Assembly (NCBI GenBank): GCA_900317555.1
Contig: ONHF01000003.1
Span: forward strand, 62,001-126,000
Source of the DNA: an uncultured Lachnospiraceae bacterium
Lineage (GTDB): Bacteria; Bacillota; Clostridia; Lachnospirales; Lachnospiraceae
DNA length: 64,000 nt
Reading direction: 5' to 3'
Below the pieces are notes generated by a model, which was not told the origin of the DNA, did no database searches, and was given only the letters and a program-made list of their open reading frames with translations. How positions within the stretch are numbered: the stretch's first letter is position 1; every line of letters starts with the position of its first letter. A program made the position numbers and the translations under genes. This document shows positions 7,062 to 15,411 of this stretch, piece by piece.

Positions 7062-10000
7062 TCAGTCTTCTTTCGCTTTTACAGCATCTGTCTTGTAAAT
7101 GAACTTGACAGCGCTGTTCTCCTGATCACCGGTGCCCGCGAACGATGTATAGTCATCGCCGGCATCCACAACCGCGTTAATTCTGTCAATGACATCCTGC
7201 ACGTTGTCACCGAACAGATCCGTCAGCTTACGGATACCCTCTTCGTTCAGCTTGATGACGCCGTCCTGCAGTGTCGCCATACCATCATCCAGATCATGCG
7301 CACCATCATTCAGCGAATTGATGCCATCAATCAGCGTCTGTGTGCCGTCGTCCAGATCATGTGCGCCCTTCTGAAGATCACCTGCGCCGTTGTCCAGCTT
7401 GATGATGCCGTCATTCAGATCACCGGCTCCGCCATCGAGCTGATGTGCGCCGCTTTGCAGATCCGATGCGCCGCTCTTTAACGTTCCAATCCCATTGTCC
7501 AGATCATGTGCGCCCTTGCCAAGTTCCTGAATGCCGCCTGCCAGACTACCAGCACCGTTATCGGCCTGTTCCGCGCCGGCAGCAAGTTTGCCTGCACCGT
7601 CATCCAGAGCGTTGGCGCCGCTGCTGAGCTGATCGATGCCGTTCTTCAGATCTCCGATACTCTTCGTTGTTGCGTCAGAACTATTCGTCAGCTGCTGCAG
7701 GCCGCTGCCAAGGCCGGTTGTCAACTGATCTGCGCCTTCCTGGAGGGCGGTCAGCTTCTCCTGTTCCGCCTTGGTTTCATCGGGATTCAGAGACGCATCA
7801 AGGTCGGCATGAATCTTGTCGAGGCCGCTCTTCGCGATGCCAAGTCCGTAAGCCAGAGAATCCAGAGCATCATCAACACTCTTCTGCAGAACAACCAGAC
7901 TCGAGTTGATCACTTCGGCTTCCCCCATGATTTTAGTCATCTTCTCGACCCGCTTCGAATCATTGGTAGCCTCCAATTTTTCCGTGCCGTCGAAAGAAGA
8001 CTTCATATCCTCCAGTGCGCTGACCGTGGCGTCGGCTTCAACCTTTGCCTGCTGCGCTAACTGCAGGTTCTCTTTAGCCGTCTTAAGCGTCTGCTGTGCC
8101 TGCGCAACCGACTCGCTGCTCTCTTCCGCCTTCGCAACAAGAACCGTGCTCTCATAGAGCGCGTTCTTCATTTCATTCAGTTTACTTACCGCCAGGCCGG
8201 CAAGGCTTGCCTGCGTACTCTGAACATTTTCTGTAGTGTCCGCAGCGGAATTGCCGGCATTTGTGTCCTCTGAAGAAGTATTGTCTGCAGGAGCCGCGCT
8301 CTGCGAAGAGGCGTCTGCCGCCGCATCGTTCTGCGCGGATGTATCTGCAGCCGTGTCATTCTGCGCGGGAGTTTCTGCCGGCTCTGTGCCGGCTGCCTTG
8401 CTTCCCGCAGAATCTGTACTTTGCGTTCCCGCGCTTTCAGCCGACGCGTTGCTTGAAGAAGCCGCACGGTTCTCAGAGGTAGAAGCCGCATCATTCGTCT
8501 CCTTCTCCTGATCCGCGGAATTCTGTAGTTCATCTATCTTCTGCTGCAGCTTTGCGTTCTTCTTGGCAAGATCGTCGTTCTGCTGCTGCAGGCTGTTCCC
8601 TGCATCCGCGCTGTTCTGCTGCGCTTTCAACGCTTCGTCATAAGCCTTCTGCGCTTTGTCTACTGTTTCCTGCGCTTTCTGCAAAGTATCGTTCGCGCTC
8701 TGCGCTGACTGCAGCGCCTGATTATATGCTTGCTCTGTTTTATCGCGGTAACCTTGTCCTGTAGTGCCGCTGGCTTCATCCTTCGAATAATCCTCGAGGT
8801 CACTAATCAGCTTTTCCACCTGCCCCTGGATAACGCCGACACCGTTATTAAAATTATTCCGCAGCTCCTTGATGCCATTCGCTGCCTGACCGATGCCTGC
8901 CGAAATTGTCTGCACGCCAGCGTCCATTGCCTTCATGTTCAGTGCGGTGTTCTTGAACTTGTCAGTCAGCGTTCTGATGCCGTCCGAAATCTTTGCGGAG
9001 CCGTTCTCTGCTTTCTGCAGCTTCGTGCCCATATCCTGCAGATCTTTCAGGCTCTGATCCAGCTGCGGCTTCGCGGCGGAAAGCTGATCCGTACCGGCTT
9101 TCAGCTGCGATGTGCCGTTTTTCAGAGTCTTCAGGCCGCCCGAGAGCTGCGATGTGCCGTCTTTTAACTGCGAAGCGCCTGAGCTGAGTTTATCCGTGCC
9201 GCCCGCCAGCTTCGAAGAGCCGTCCTTGAGCGTTGAAACGCCGGAAGAAAGATCATCCGTGCCATCCGCCAGCTTCTTCGTCCCGTCTTTGAGGTCCGCG
9301 GAGCCGTCTTTTAATTTGTCCGCGCCGTCCTTTAAATCGTCCGTGCCGTCTGCCAGCTTCTTCGTGCCGTCTTTCAGATCCCCGGAGCCGTCCTTGAGCT
9401 TTTCCGTGCCGTCTGTCAGACTTTCGGTACCGTCTTTGAGCTTTCCGGCACCGTCCTGCAGCTTGTCCGCGCCGTCCTGCAGCTCGTCCATCTTGTCGGT
9501 CAGCTCTTTTGTATCAACGTCCTGTGTCAGATTGACCGAAGACAGGAGATTGCTCTGCGCGACCGTCATGGTCGTGTCGATCTTGAAGTTCTTCGCGTCC
9601 GCGGTGATTTCAACATAGTCCGGAATGTCGATATCGTCGATTTCCTTCTTCGCGTCCTCGGAGACAGCCTCGTTCTTTAAATCATCGAGGTCGATGCTCT
9701 CTTTCAGGCCGGGGAAGGCGAGGCCGACGACAATGTTGTTTTTCCCTTCGGAAATGATGCGCCCGTTCGTTACCGTTACGTTGTCAAAATTCTCGATCGG
9801 GAGAATGACGCCGCTGATAACAGAGAACGGAACCTTGATCTTCTCGTCTTTGCCGCCGATCTTCACGGTCTTCTCGGTGTTGTTGGTATAGTCAAAACGG
9901 ATTGTGACCTTGCCGCTCTTGCCCGCAATCTCATCCGGCGTAACTTCCTTACCGTCCAGAAGATAGGTGATCTTCACATCCACCGGCAGCTCTTTGTCGG

Positions 10001-10457
10001 TCGTTCCCTGATAGTAAATATCGGAGCCTTTGGCGTCCCAGGTCAGTTTTCCGTCACTGCCCTTCTTGAAGGTCTCGTAGCCGTTGACGTTCGTGATGTC
10101 TTTGAGCTCGGACTTATCCTCCAGCGTATCCTTGCCGTCGCCGTTCTTTAAGTGGTCGCTGACGATCACGCTCTTTTTGCTGCCGTCCGCAGAGGAAATA
10201 ACATAGACTGTTTCATCCTTGCCCTTGCCTGCGCTGTGCGCGGACGTAAGCTCTCCGATCTTCTCGCTGAGCTTTTCTTCGTCGGTTTTGCCGCTGCTTT
10301 CGGTTTTTACATCATCGACCGATTCGGTATCGGTTACGGCATCCGCGGAGGATGTCACGCTCGAAGTTCCGCAGCCGGTCATCCCGAAAAGCATGGAGAC
10401 AGCTGTTATAACACTACACAATTTGGTACTGCGTGCCAGTAATTTCTTGTTCTTCAT
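7062..10457 (-). CDS. Giant lipoprotein with two arrays of xxxLxxG heptad repeats, partner of RND/MMPL transporter
   Basis: The 1131-residue secreted lipoprotein has a signal peptide with lipobox FGMTGC and Cys29 as lipid anchor. Next comes a globular region to about residue 315, then some 20 heptads of the form xxLKDGT/xxLADGT (about 320-465). A coiled coil (about 565-655), a Ser/Ala/Thr-rich disordered linker (about 655-750), more coil, and a second array of about 19 heptads (905-1075, LDDGA/LQSGA type) follow, ending in a short conserved-looking tail. The xxxLxxG heptad is the repeat known from YhgE/Pip and some type VII secretion proteins, but the C-terminal membrane domain of YhgE is absent. 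It starts 22 bp after the MMPL gene with GGAG upstream. It probably forms a long rod linking the transporter to the wall. Function is inferred from context. Confidence 0.85.
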   Translation of the reverse strand: MKNKKLLARSTKLCSVITAVSMLFGMTGCGTSSVTSSADAVTDTESVDDVKTESSGKTDEEKLSEKIGELTSAHSAGKGKDETVYVISSADGSKKSVIVSDHLKNGDGKDTLEDKSELKDITNVNGYETFKKGSDGKLTWDAKGSDIYYQGTTDKELPVDVKITYLLDGKEVTPDEIAGKSGKVTIRFDYTNNTEKTVKIGGKDEKIKVPFSVISGVILPIENFDNVTVTNGRIISEGKNNIVVGLAFPGLKESIDLDDLKNEAVSEDAKKEIDDIDIPDYVEITADAKNFKIDTTMTVAQSNLLSSVNLTQDVDTKELTDKMDELQDGADKLQDGAGKLKDGTESLTDGTEKLKDGSGDLKDGTKKLADGTDDLKDGADKLKDGSADLKDGTKKLADGTDDLSSGVSTLKDGSSKLAGGTDKLSSGASQLKDGTSQLSGGLKTLKNGTSQLKAGTDQLSAAKPQLDQSLKDLQDMGTKLQKAENGSAKISDGIRTLTDKFKNTALNMKAMDAGVQTISAGIGQAANGIKELRNNFNNGVGVIQGQVEKLISDLEDYSKDEASGTTGQGYRDKTEQAYNQALQSAQSANDTLQKAQETVDKAQKAYDEALKAQQNSADAGNSLQQQNDDLAKKNAKLQQKIDELQNSADQEKETNDAASTSENRAASSSNASAESAGTQSTDSAGSKAAGTEPAETPAQNDTAADTSAQNDAAADASSQSAAPADNTSSEDTNAGNSAADTTENVQSTQASLAGLAVSKLNEMKNALYESTVLVAKAEESSESVAQAQQTLKTAKENLQLAQQAKVEADATVSALEDMKSSFDGTEKLEATNDSKRVEKMTKIMGEAEVINSSLVVLQKSVDDALDSLAYGLGIAKSGLDKIHADLDASLNPDETKAEQEKLTALQEGADQLTTGLGSGLQQLTNSSDATTKSIGDLKNGIDQLSSGANALDDGAGKLAAGAEQADNGAGSLAGGIQELGKGAHDLDNGIGTLKSGASDLQSGAHQLDGGAGDLNDGIIKLDNGAGDLQKGAHDLDDGTQTLIDGINSLNDGAHDLDDGMATLQDGVIKLNEEGIRKLTDLFGDNVQDVIDRINAVVDAGDDYTSFAGTGDQENSAVKFIYKTDAVKAKED

Positions 10458-10479
10458 AATGATTCTCCATTCTTACTAC

Positions 10480-12543
10480 TTACAGATATCTGGGTTTCCT
10501 TGTTGTCTTCATAATCAGTTTGTCAAAGATCATCAGGAACGCCGGCAGAATGCCGATAACACAGCCGAGGCTGATGACCGCGCCTCTCGCCATGAGAACG
10601 CACAGCGAGCTGATCAGGTCGATGTCGGAGTAAAGGCCGACGCCGAAGGTCGCGCCGAAGAAGGTCATGGCGCTGACCATAATGGACTTCGCGCTCGACT
10701 GAATTGCCGTCGCGATCGCATCCTTCTTTGCGTTTCCCGCGTAACGTTCCCGCAGGTACCTTGTCGTCGTCAAAATCGCGTAGTCGACCGTAGATCCCAG
10801 CTGAATCGTGCCGATGACGATCGAGGCGATGAACGGCAGCTTCGTTCCTGTATAGAACGGAATACCGAGGTTGATGAAAATACCGAACTCGATAACCATG
10901 ACCAGCACGAACGGGATCGCCAGCGACTTGAAGTTCAGCAGGATGATCAGGAAAATAATGCCGATCGATACCGAGTTGACGACATTGAAGTCGTGCGCCG
11001 TGATATTGATCAGATCCTTGGTCGCGGGCGCTTCGCCGATCAGCATCGAAGTGTCGTCATATTCCTTGGCGATCTTCTGCAGCTTCGTGATCTGCGCGTT
11101 GCATTCCGGCGTCGCTGTCATGTATTTGGAGCCGATGAGAAGCAGCTGCCAGTGATCGTTCATCAGGTTGCTCTCGAGATCTTCGGGCACCAGCTCGTCC
11201 GGAATCGCGGCTCCCTTGATGGTATTGAGGCCGAGCACCCACTTGACGCCGTCCGATGCTTCCATCTGATCCGCCATTGCCTGCACATCCTTGGCAGGCA
11301 CCTTGGAACTGAGCATCAGGATATGCGTCGTACTCATGTCAAACTCGTCCTGCAGCTTGTCATTGGCAATGACGCTCGGAAGGTCTTTCGGAAGTGTTTT
11401 GGCGAGATCATAGTACTGCTTCGTGTGATTGTATCCGTACAGTGCCGGAACAAGCAGCAGGAAGAAGAGTGCCATGAACGCTTTGTAATGTTTTGTCACG
11501 AAATGGCCGATGCCCTTGATATCCGGCAGCAGTGCTTTGTGTCTTGTCTTCTCGAGCGCTTTGTCGAAAATCAGAATCATCGACGGCAGGATTGTGATGC
11601 ACGAAACAACGCCGAACAGGACGCCCTTTGCCATGACAAGACCGAGGTCGAGGCCGAGCTTGAAGCTCATGAAGCACAGGGCGATAAAACCCGCGATCGT
11701 CGTGATCGAGGAGCCCATGATCGAGGAGAACGTGTCCGCGATCGCCAGAGCCATCGCTTCCTTCCGCTCTTTGCCGGCATCCTGATAATCTTCGTAGGAA
11801 TGCCACAGGAAAATGGAATAGTCCATCGTGACGCCCAGCTGCAGCACCGCGGCCAGTGACTTTGTTATATAGGATATATGCCCGAGGAACAGGTTCGTCC
11901 CGAGGTTATAGATGATTGCCATTCCGATGCTGGCAAGAAAAACAAACGGCACCAGATACGAATCCATCGTCAGGGACAAAACAATGACGGACAGCAGCAC
12001 CGCAAGTCCTACGTAAGTCGGCGCCTCTTTATCGGAAAGGTTCTCGGTATCGACGAGCGTTGCCGTCATACCCGCTAGAAAACATTTCTCGTTGGATAGC
12101 TTCCGGATCTGCCTCACTGCGGCGACCGTTCCGTCTTCCGATGTCGTCTGGTCGAAAATGATGAACATCATTGTCGAGTCGCCGCTGTTGAAGGCTTCGT
12201 AGATGTCATCCGGCAGCATCTGCATCGGCACGGACAGGTCCATGACCGAGTCATACCAGAGAACTTTCTTGACATGCGGCACCTTTTCGATTTCCGCTTT
12301 GAGATCGGACACCTGCTTCTCCGACATTCCCTTCACGATGTAAGAAGCGAAGGCGCCGGTTCCGAATTCGTCCTTGAGGATATCCTGCCCTTTCATGGTG
12401 TCGATATCCTGCGGAAGATAGACGAGCATGTCGTAGTTGATCTTTGTGTGCATGTATCCGATCGCGGATGGGATGAGCAGCGCGATCGCGACTGCGAGAA
12501 TGATGTATCTCAGCTTTACTATTGCTCTACCGAACTGTTTCAT
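10480..12543 (-). CDS. RND superfamily (MMPL) membrane transporter
   Basis: The 687-residue protein has two repeats of the RND plan: one membrane span, a large external loop, then five spans. The first loop is residues 35-170 and the second about 375-510. Motifs near LQLGVTMDYSIFLWHSYED and GTIQLGSTVDYAILTTTRY are the paired TM4 segments that carry the proton-relay acidic residues in MMPL proteins. The start is the ATG at 12543, with AGGAG four bases upstream; an in-frame extension to 12639 lies inside the promoter and is rejected. It probably exports a lipid or hydrophobic compound together with the downstream lipoprotein, under control of the divergent TetR gene. The substrate is unknown. 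Confidence 0.9.
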   Translation of the reverse strand: MKQFGRAIVKLRYIILAVAIALLIPSAIGYMHTKINYDMLVYLPQDIDTMKGQDILKDEFGTGAFASYIVKGMSEKQVSDLKAEIEKVPHVKKVLWYDSVMDLSVPMQMLPDDIYEAFNSGDSTMMFIIFDQTTSEDGTVAAVRQIRKLSNEKCFLAGMTATLVDTENLSDKEAPTYVGLAVLLSVIVLSLTMDSYLVPFVFLASIGMAIIYNLGTNLFLGHISYITKSLAAVLQLGVTMDYSIFLWHSYEDYQDAGKERKEAMALAIADTFSSIMGSSITTIAGFIALCFMSFKLGLDLGLVMAKGVLFGVVSCITILPSMILIFDKALEKTRHKALLPDIKGIGHFVTKHYKAFMALFFLLLVPALYGYNHTKQYYDLAKTLPKDLPSVIANDKLQDEFDMSTTHILMLSSKVPAKDVQAMADQMEASDGVKWVLGLNTIKGAAIPDELVPEDLESNLMNDHWQLLLIGSKYMTATPECNAQITKLQKIAKEYDDTSMLIGEAPATKDLINITAHDFNVVNSVSIGIIFLIILLNFKSLAIPFVLVMVIEFGIFINLGIPFYTGTKLPFIASIVIGTIQLGSTVDYAILTTTRYLRERYAGNAKKDAIATAIQSSAKSIMVSAMTFFGATFGVGLYSDIDLISSLCVLMARGAVISLGCVIGILPAFLMIFDKLIMKTTRKPRYL

Positions 12544-12576
12544 AAAACTCCTCGTGTTCCGTACCGGGAACAAATC

Positions 12577-12589
12577 TGACCATTGGTCA
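12577..12589. promoter_or_regulatory. TetR operator 1 (perfect palindrome)
   Basis: TGACCATTGGTCA is a perfect 13-bp palindrome in the leader of the MMPL operon. The same pattern recurs 49 bp away at 12626-12638 with two changes. The position between a TetR gene and its divergent target strongly suggests autoregulatory operators. Confidence 0.65.
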
Positions 12590-12610
12590 CTTTTCTGTTT
12601 ACAAAAAAGT

Positions 12611-12639
12611 GTTATAGCACTAAAATGACTCTTGGTCAA
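12611..12639 (-). promoter_or_regulatory. MMPL operon promoter overlapped by TetR operator 2
   Basis: Leftward, TTGACC (12639-12634) and TATAAC (12616-12611) are separated by exactly 17 bp. The second operator copy, TGACTCTTGGTCA (12626-12638), covers the -35 box, so bound repressor would exclude RNA polymerase. A rightward TATAAT at 12650-12655 probably serves tetR, so one bound dimer could silence both directions. Confidence 0.65.
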
Positions 12640-12726
12640 CTTTTTGTTGTATAATTATTTTCGTTCACGGGATTCCGCGTAATGCAGATCCCGTCATCGA
12701 ATTTCCCATTGAAGGCAGGTATACAA

Positions 12727-13389
12727 ATGCAGTCAGAAAGAACAATCGGTATCAATAAAGAAAATCCCATTTTGGCGTCTCTGAGCAAGTCGGCCGCGAA
12801 CAAGAAGAAAAAGCGGGATTCTCTGTTGAACACTGCCTTTGACCTTTTTACCAATCAGGGAATTGCCAATACTTCGATTTCCAATATCGTGGAGCAGGCA
12901 GGCGTTGCCAAAGGAACCTTCTATCTTTATTTCAAGGACAAGTATGATCTGCGTGACCGGCTGATCCGCTATAAGGCAAGTGAAATTCTGGGGAAGGCAT
13001 ATACTGCCCTGGAGGCAACCGCGCTGACTACTCTGGAAGACAAGGTTCTGTTCATCGCAGGCAATGTGATCAGCCAGCTCTCGGATAACCGGCTTCTGTT
13101 AAAGTTCATCTCCAAGAACCTGAGCTGGGGCGTTCTCAAGCACGAGCTGGTGCAGATCACGCCCGGGTTCGAGGATGACGTTAATTTTGTCGAAAAGATT
13201 CAGGAAGCGGTGAAGGCTTCTGATGTGAAATACCGGAATCCGGAAGTGATGCTGTATATGATTGTGGAGCTGATCGGCTCGGCGAGCTATAACTCGATCT
13301 TGAATGACGAGCCGATGCCGATTGAGAAGCTGCGGCCGTTTCTGATGGACGCGATCCGTTCGATTATGCGCTCGCAGGAGATTCATTGA
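12727..13389 (+). CDS. TetR/AcrR family transcriptional regulator
   Basis: The 220-residue protein has an N-terminal helix-turn-helix typical of TetR: AFDLFTNQGIANTSISNIVE followed by AGVAKGTFYLYFKDKYDL, about residues 35-80. A helical ligand-binding domain follows. It is divergent from the RND/lipoprotein operon and two palindromic operators lie between them, so it most likely represses that operon and itself. I chose the ATG at 12727 because AAGGCAGG precedes it at good spacing; the in-frame ATG at 12682 has no clear ribosome binding site. The inducer is unknown. A GC-rich palindrome just after the stop (about 13394-13410) may be its terminator. Confidence 0.9.
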   Translation: MQSERTIGINKENPILASLSKSAANKKKKRDSLLNTAFDLFTNQGIANTSISNIVEQAGVAKGTFYLYFKDKYDLRDRLIRYKASEILGKAYTALEATALTTLEDKVLFIAGNVISQLSDNRLLLKFISKNLSWGVLKHELVQITPGFEDDVNFVEKIQEAVKASDVKYRNPEVMLYMIVELIGSASYNSILNDEPMPIEKLRPFLMDAIRSIMRSQEIH

Positions 13390-13417
13390 GGTGTGCGCCG
13401 GCCGGCGCGCCATCTTC

Positions 13418-13589
13418 TGTTCTCCGCTCCAATAGTTGTTTTTGCTCAGATTCATAATAAAGTGGACATTTCAGCAAATCGTTCTTCACTGATTATCCCT
13501 TCCACATTGCTCTGTAGATCCTTTGCATCAGTATACGCATCTTGACGATTCTGGACTTTACTTGTTCGTACTCCTTCCAGAATTTCGTT
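13418..13589 (-). pseudogene. Decayed C-terminal fragment of a large serine recombinase (tentative)
   Basis: Reading leftward, one frame gives ISEERFAEMSTLL then a stop; the next frame continues YYESEQKQLLERRTE. Joined by a single frameshift this resembles the C-terminal helical segment of Tn4451/TnpX-type large resolvases, which typically ends ISDERF-x-MS-x-x-YE-x-EQ-x-x-L. Upstream residues (ILEGVRTSKVQNRQDAY) are charged and helical. No catalytic or zinc-ribbon part remains. It sits exactly at the left border of the AT-rich island, as expected of a remnant of the element that brought it. The match is by recall only, so the confidence is modest. Confidence 0.4.
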
Positions 13590-13603
13590 ATAATTTTATA
13601 AAA

Positions 13604-13632
13604 TTGACATTTTGATAATTATTGTGTTAATA
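13604..13632 (+). promoter_or_regulatory. Promoter of the xre-immA operon
   Basis: TTGACA (13604-13609) is followed after 17 bp by TTAATA (13627-13632). The -35 box is perfect and the -10 box is weak, as often seen where the product of the first gene binds its own promoter. A very strong AGGAGGAGG lies just before the xre start. Confidence 0.5.
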
Positions 13633-13670
13633 TATCGTAACAAAACCTATTGTAGGAGGAGGAATATCAC

Positions 13671-13991
13671 ATGACAGCTTTAGGAGATAGGATTAAATCC
13701 CTTTTGTTGCAAAAGGGTATGACACAGAAACAGCTTGCCCAAGAGGTGGGCTGTACAGAAGCTGCTGTTTCACATTACGTCAAGGGAGATCGCGTTCCGC
13801 GTTCTAGCGTAATGACTAAAATTGCTATCGCATTAGGAAGCACTTCTGATTACTTAACAGAAGGAATTCCACAGGATACTAAGTCTGAGCTTGGGTATGC
13901 CAAGAAATTGATTGCCCGGAATGCCGAGCACATGTCTTCCGCTGAAAAAATGGAGATCATCAATATTCTTATGGGGGACGGCCGTGAGTGA
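13671..13991 (+). CDS. XRE (Cro/CI) family transcriptional regulator
   Basis: The 106-residue protein has a complete N-terminal helix-turn-helix domain, about residues 5-60: LLLQKGMTQKQLAQEVGCTE, AAVSHYVKGDRVPRSSVMTK, LGSTSDYL. A short helical C-terminus follows. The pairing with an ImmA/IrrE protease directly downstream (8-bp overlap) is the ImmR-ImmA arrangement of integrative elements and prophages, where the protease cleaves the repressor to switch the element on. Strong ribosome binding site AGGAGGAGG. It presumably represses its own promoter; no clear operator palindrome was recognised. Confidence 0.9.
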   Translation: MTALGDRIKSLLLQKGMTQKQLAQEVGCTEAAVSHYVKGDRVPRSSVMTKIAIALGSTSDYLTEGIPQDTKSELGYAKKLIARNAEHMSSAEKMEIINILMGDGRE

Positions 13992-14565
13992 GCACCATTG
14001 GAAATTGACCGACGAAGAATATGAATTTATCAAGGGTGAGGTTATACACATCTTTATTACTTACAAAGCAAAATGCATACCGGTATCAGGATTTGAGATT
14101 GCATCTAAGATGAGAATAACCTCTATTTCATATTCCAGTCTCACAAAAAGAAAATTGAAGGCAGCTATGAAGACCAGTGAAGATGGTTTCTTCCTGGAGG
14201 CTGAAGGTCACGAATATATCTTTTATAATGACATCGACCGCTCTTATGAACGTCAGAACTGGACGATTTTACATGAGATAGGTCATGTAGTCCTCGATCA
14301 TAATGGCCACGGTGACCGTGAAGAAGCTGAAGCTGATTTTTTTGCCAAATATGCAATCGCTCCGCCGGTTTTGATACATAAAATTAAGGCTGATTCTGTT
14401 CAGGATATCTATGATGCATTTGATATCAGTTTAGAGGCTGCTGAATATGCCTTCGATTATTATAGAAAATGGCGTAGATGGCACCTTGCTGCTGGAAAGT
14501 ATACCGATTATGAAAATGCACTATTGCATCTATATGAAGAAAATCGGAAATCGCATATTGCATGA
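13984..14565 (+). CDS. ImmA/IrrE family metallo-endopeptidase
   Basis: The 193-residue protein contains the zinc-protease motif HEIGH (ILHEIGHVVLDH near residue 98) and the third ligand region EEAEADFFAKYAIAPP about 20 residues on, the signature of the ImmA/IrrE (DUF955) family. These proteases cleave partner XRE repressors in response to a signal. I chose GTG at 13984, inside the end of xre, because GGGGGAC precedes it and this gives an 8-bp overlap; an upstream in-frame ATG at 13912 lies entirely within xre. Codon use and AT content match xre, not the flanking genes. Confidence 0.88.
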   Translation: MSEHHWKLTDEEYEFIKGEVIHIFITYKAKCIPVSGFEIASKMRITSISYSSLTKRKLKAAMKTSEDGFFLEAEGHEYIFYNDIDRSYERQNWTILHEIGHVVLDHNGHGDREEAEADFFAKYAIAPPVLIHKIKADSVQDIYDAFDISLEAAEYAFDYYRKWRRWHLAAGKYTDYENALLHLYEENRKSHIA

Positions 14566-14605
14566 AGACGTTTTGAAAGGTGGTGATGACCTATGATCAT
14601 AAAAA

Positions 14606-14644
14606 AATACACCTGACAGCTGCCCCTCAGCTATCAAGTGTATT
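14606..14644 (-). terminator. Strong leftward intrinsic terminator with no known leftward gene
   Basis: On the minus strand a 17-bp stem (outer arms 14606-14612 and 14638-14644, inner arms AGCTG/CAGCT, two G-U pairs) with a 5-base loop is followed at once by seven T. All surrounding genes point right, so this would end an antisense or small RNA starting somewhere between 14650 and 14770. Confidence 0.6.
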
Positions 14645-14650
14645 CATATC

Positions 14651-14709
14651 GGATATGCTAGGCACATCCATTCAAGTGGTTTTTATCTTAGCATATCCCT
14701 GTTTTTTTG
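14651..14709 (+). terminator. Rightward terminator after immA, back to back with a leftward one
   Basis: GGATATGCTA (14651-14660) pairs perfectly with TAGCATATCC (14689-14698), and seven T follow at 14702-14708. The 28-base loop is long for a terminator, so a structured RNA element is an alternative. It would end the xre-immA transcript before the DUF4417 gene. Confidence 0.5.
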
Positions 14710-14769
14710 TAAACTACAAACGCACATGCTGTGCCGTTATTACCGCCATATGGCGGAAAAAAGGAGAAT

Positions 14770-15411
14770 ATGTTAAAAACCAATATTCGCAAATATGATA
14801 TCTTTAAAGTATACTTCTGGCACGATGCAACTCTCATTGGTAAGTACAGGCTCCCGCAACTTAAGCCAACGCAGGCAATCCCATCACAAGTGATAAGTTT
14901 TAATGAACGAAATAGTATAAAATGCCCTTCAAATTACTGGGTGGACTTCTTTATTGATGATGCTCTATTTGAAGGATTCTGGAATCATCCGGAAATGAGT
15001 TTTGACCATCTGAGACGCTTTGCAGGAGTTATCACGCCAGATTACTCCATGCTTCCAGAAATGCTGCCAGCCCAGAGAAGCTGGAACTGTACACGCAACA
15101 GAGTAATGGCATACTATCTCCAGCAGAACGGGTTTAATATTATCCCTGTTGCATCCTGGTGTGAGGAGAATGATTTTGAATGGTGTTTTGATGGACTTCC
15201 GATAGGAAGCTCCATTGCGATAAGTACAAATGGTTGTTTATCGAGTCCCTATAGTCATAACATCCTGCTGCAAGGTGTGAAAGAATTATATCGTCAAAAA
15301 TCACCGACGCACCTTATTGTATGTGGAAGACATATGCCGGAGCTGGATAAATATCCTAATGTCGTATATTATCCTTCTTTTTCACAGCGATGGAGGGAGA
15401 GAACAGCATAA
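14770..15411 (+). CDS. DUF4417 domain protein
   Basis: The 213-residue protein matches the DUF4417 pattern as I recall it: an opening DIFKVYFWH, then ISFNE, VDFFIDDALFEGFWNHP, FAGVITPDYSML, WNCTRNRVMAYYLQ, and a C-terminal HLIVCGRHMPEL. DUF4417 proteins occur mostly on plasmids, phages and integrative elements; their biochemical role is not established to my knowledge. AAGGAG lies just three bases before the ATG, an unusually short spacing. It overlaps the next gene (TAATG), so the three genes to 16065 form one operon in the AT-rich island. Confidence 0.78.
   Translation: MLKTNIRKYDIFKVYFWHDATLIGKYRLPQLKPTQAIPSQVISFNERNSIKCPSNYWVDFFIDDALFEGFWNHPEMSFDHLRRFAGVITPDYSMLPEMLPAQRSWNCTRNRVMAYYLQQNGFNIIPVASWCEENDFEWCFDGLPIGSSIAISTNGCLSSPYSHNILLQGVKELYRQKSPTHLIVCGRHMPELDKYPNVVYYPSFSQRWRERTA

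Noticed and set aside
9112-9618. Long rightward frame opposite the heptad-repeat lipoprotein
   Set aside because: It is the mirror of highly repetitive codons on the other strand. The true gene has signal peptide, lipobox, ribosome site and operon context.
14580-14798. A 72-codon rightward frame between immA and DUF4417
   Set aside because: It runs through both terminator hairpins and overlaps the DUF4417 start. Structure rather than coding explains the region.
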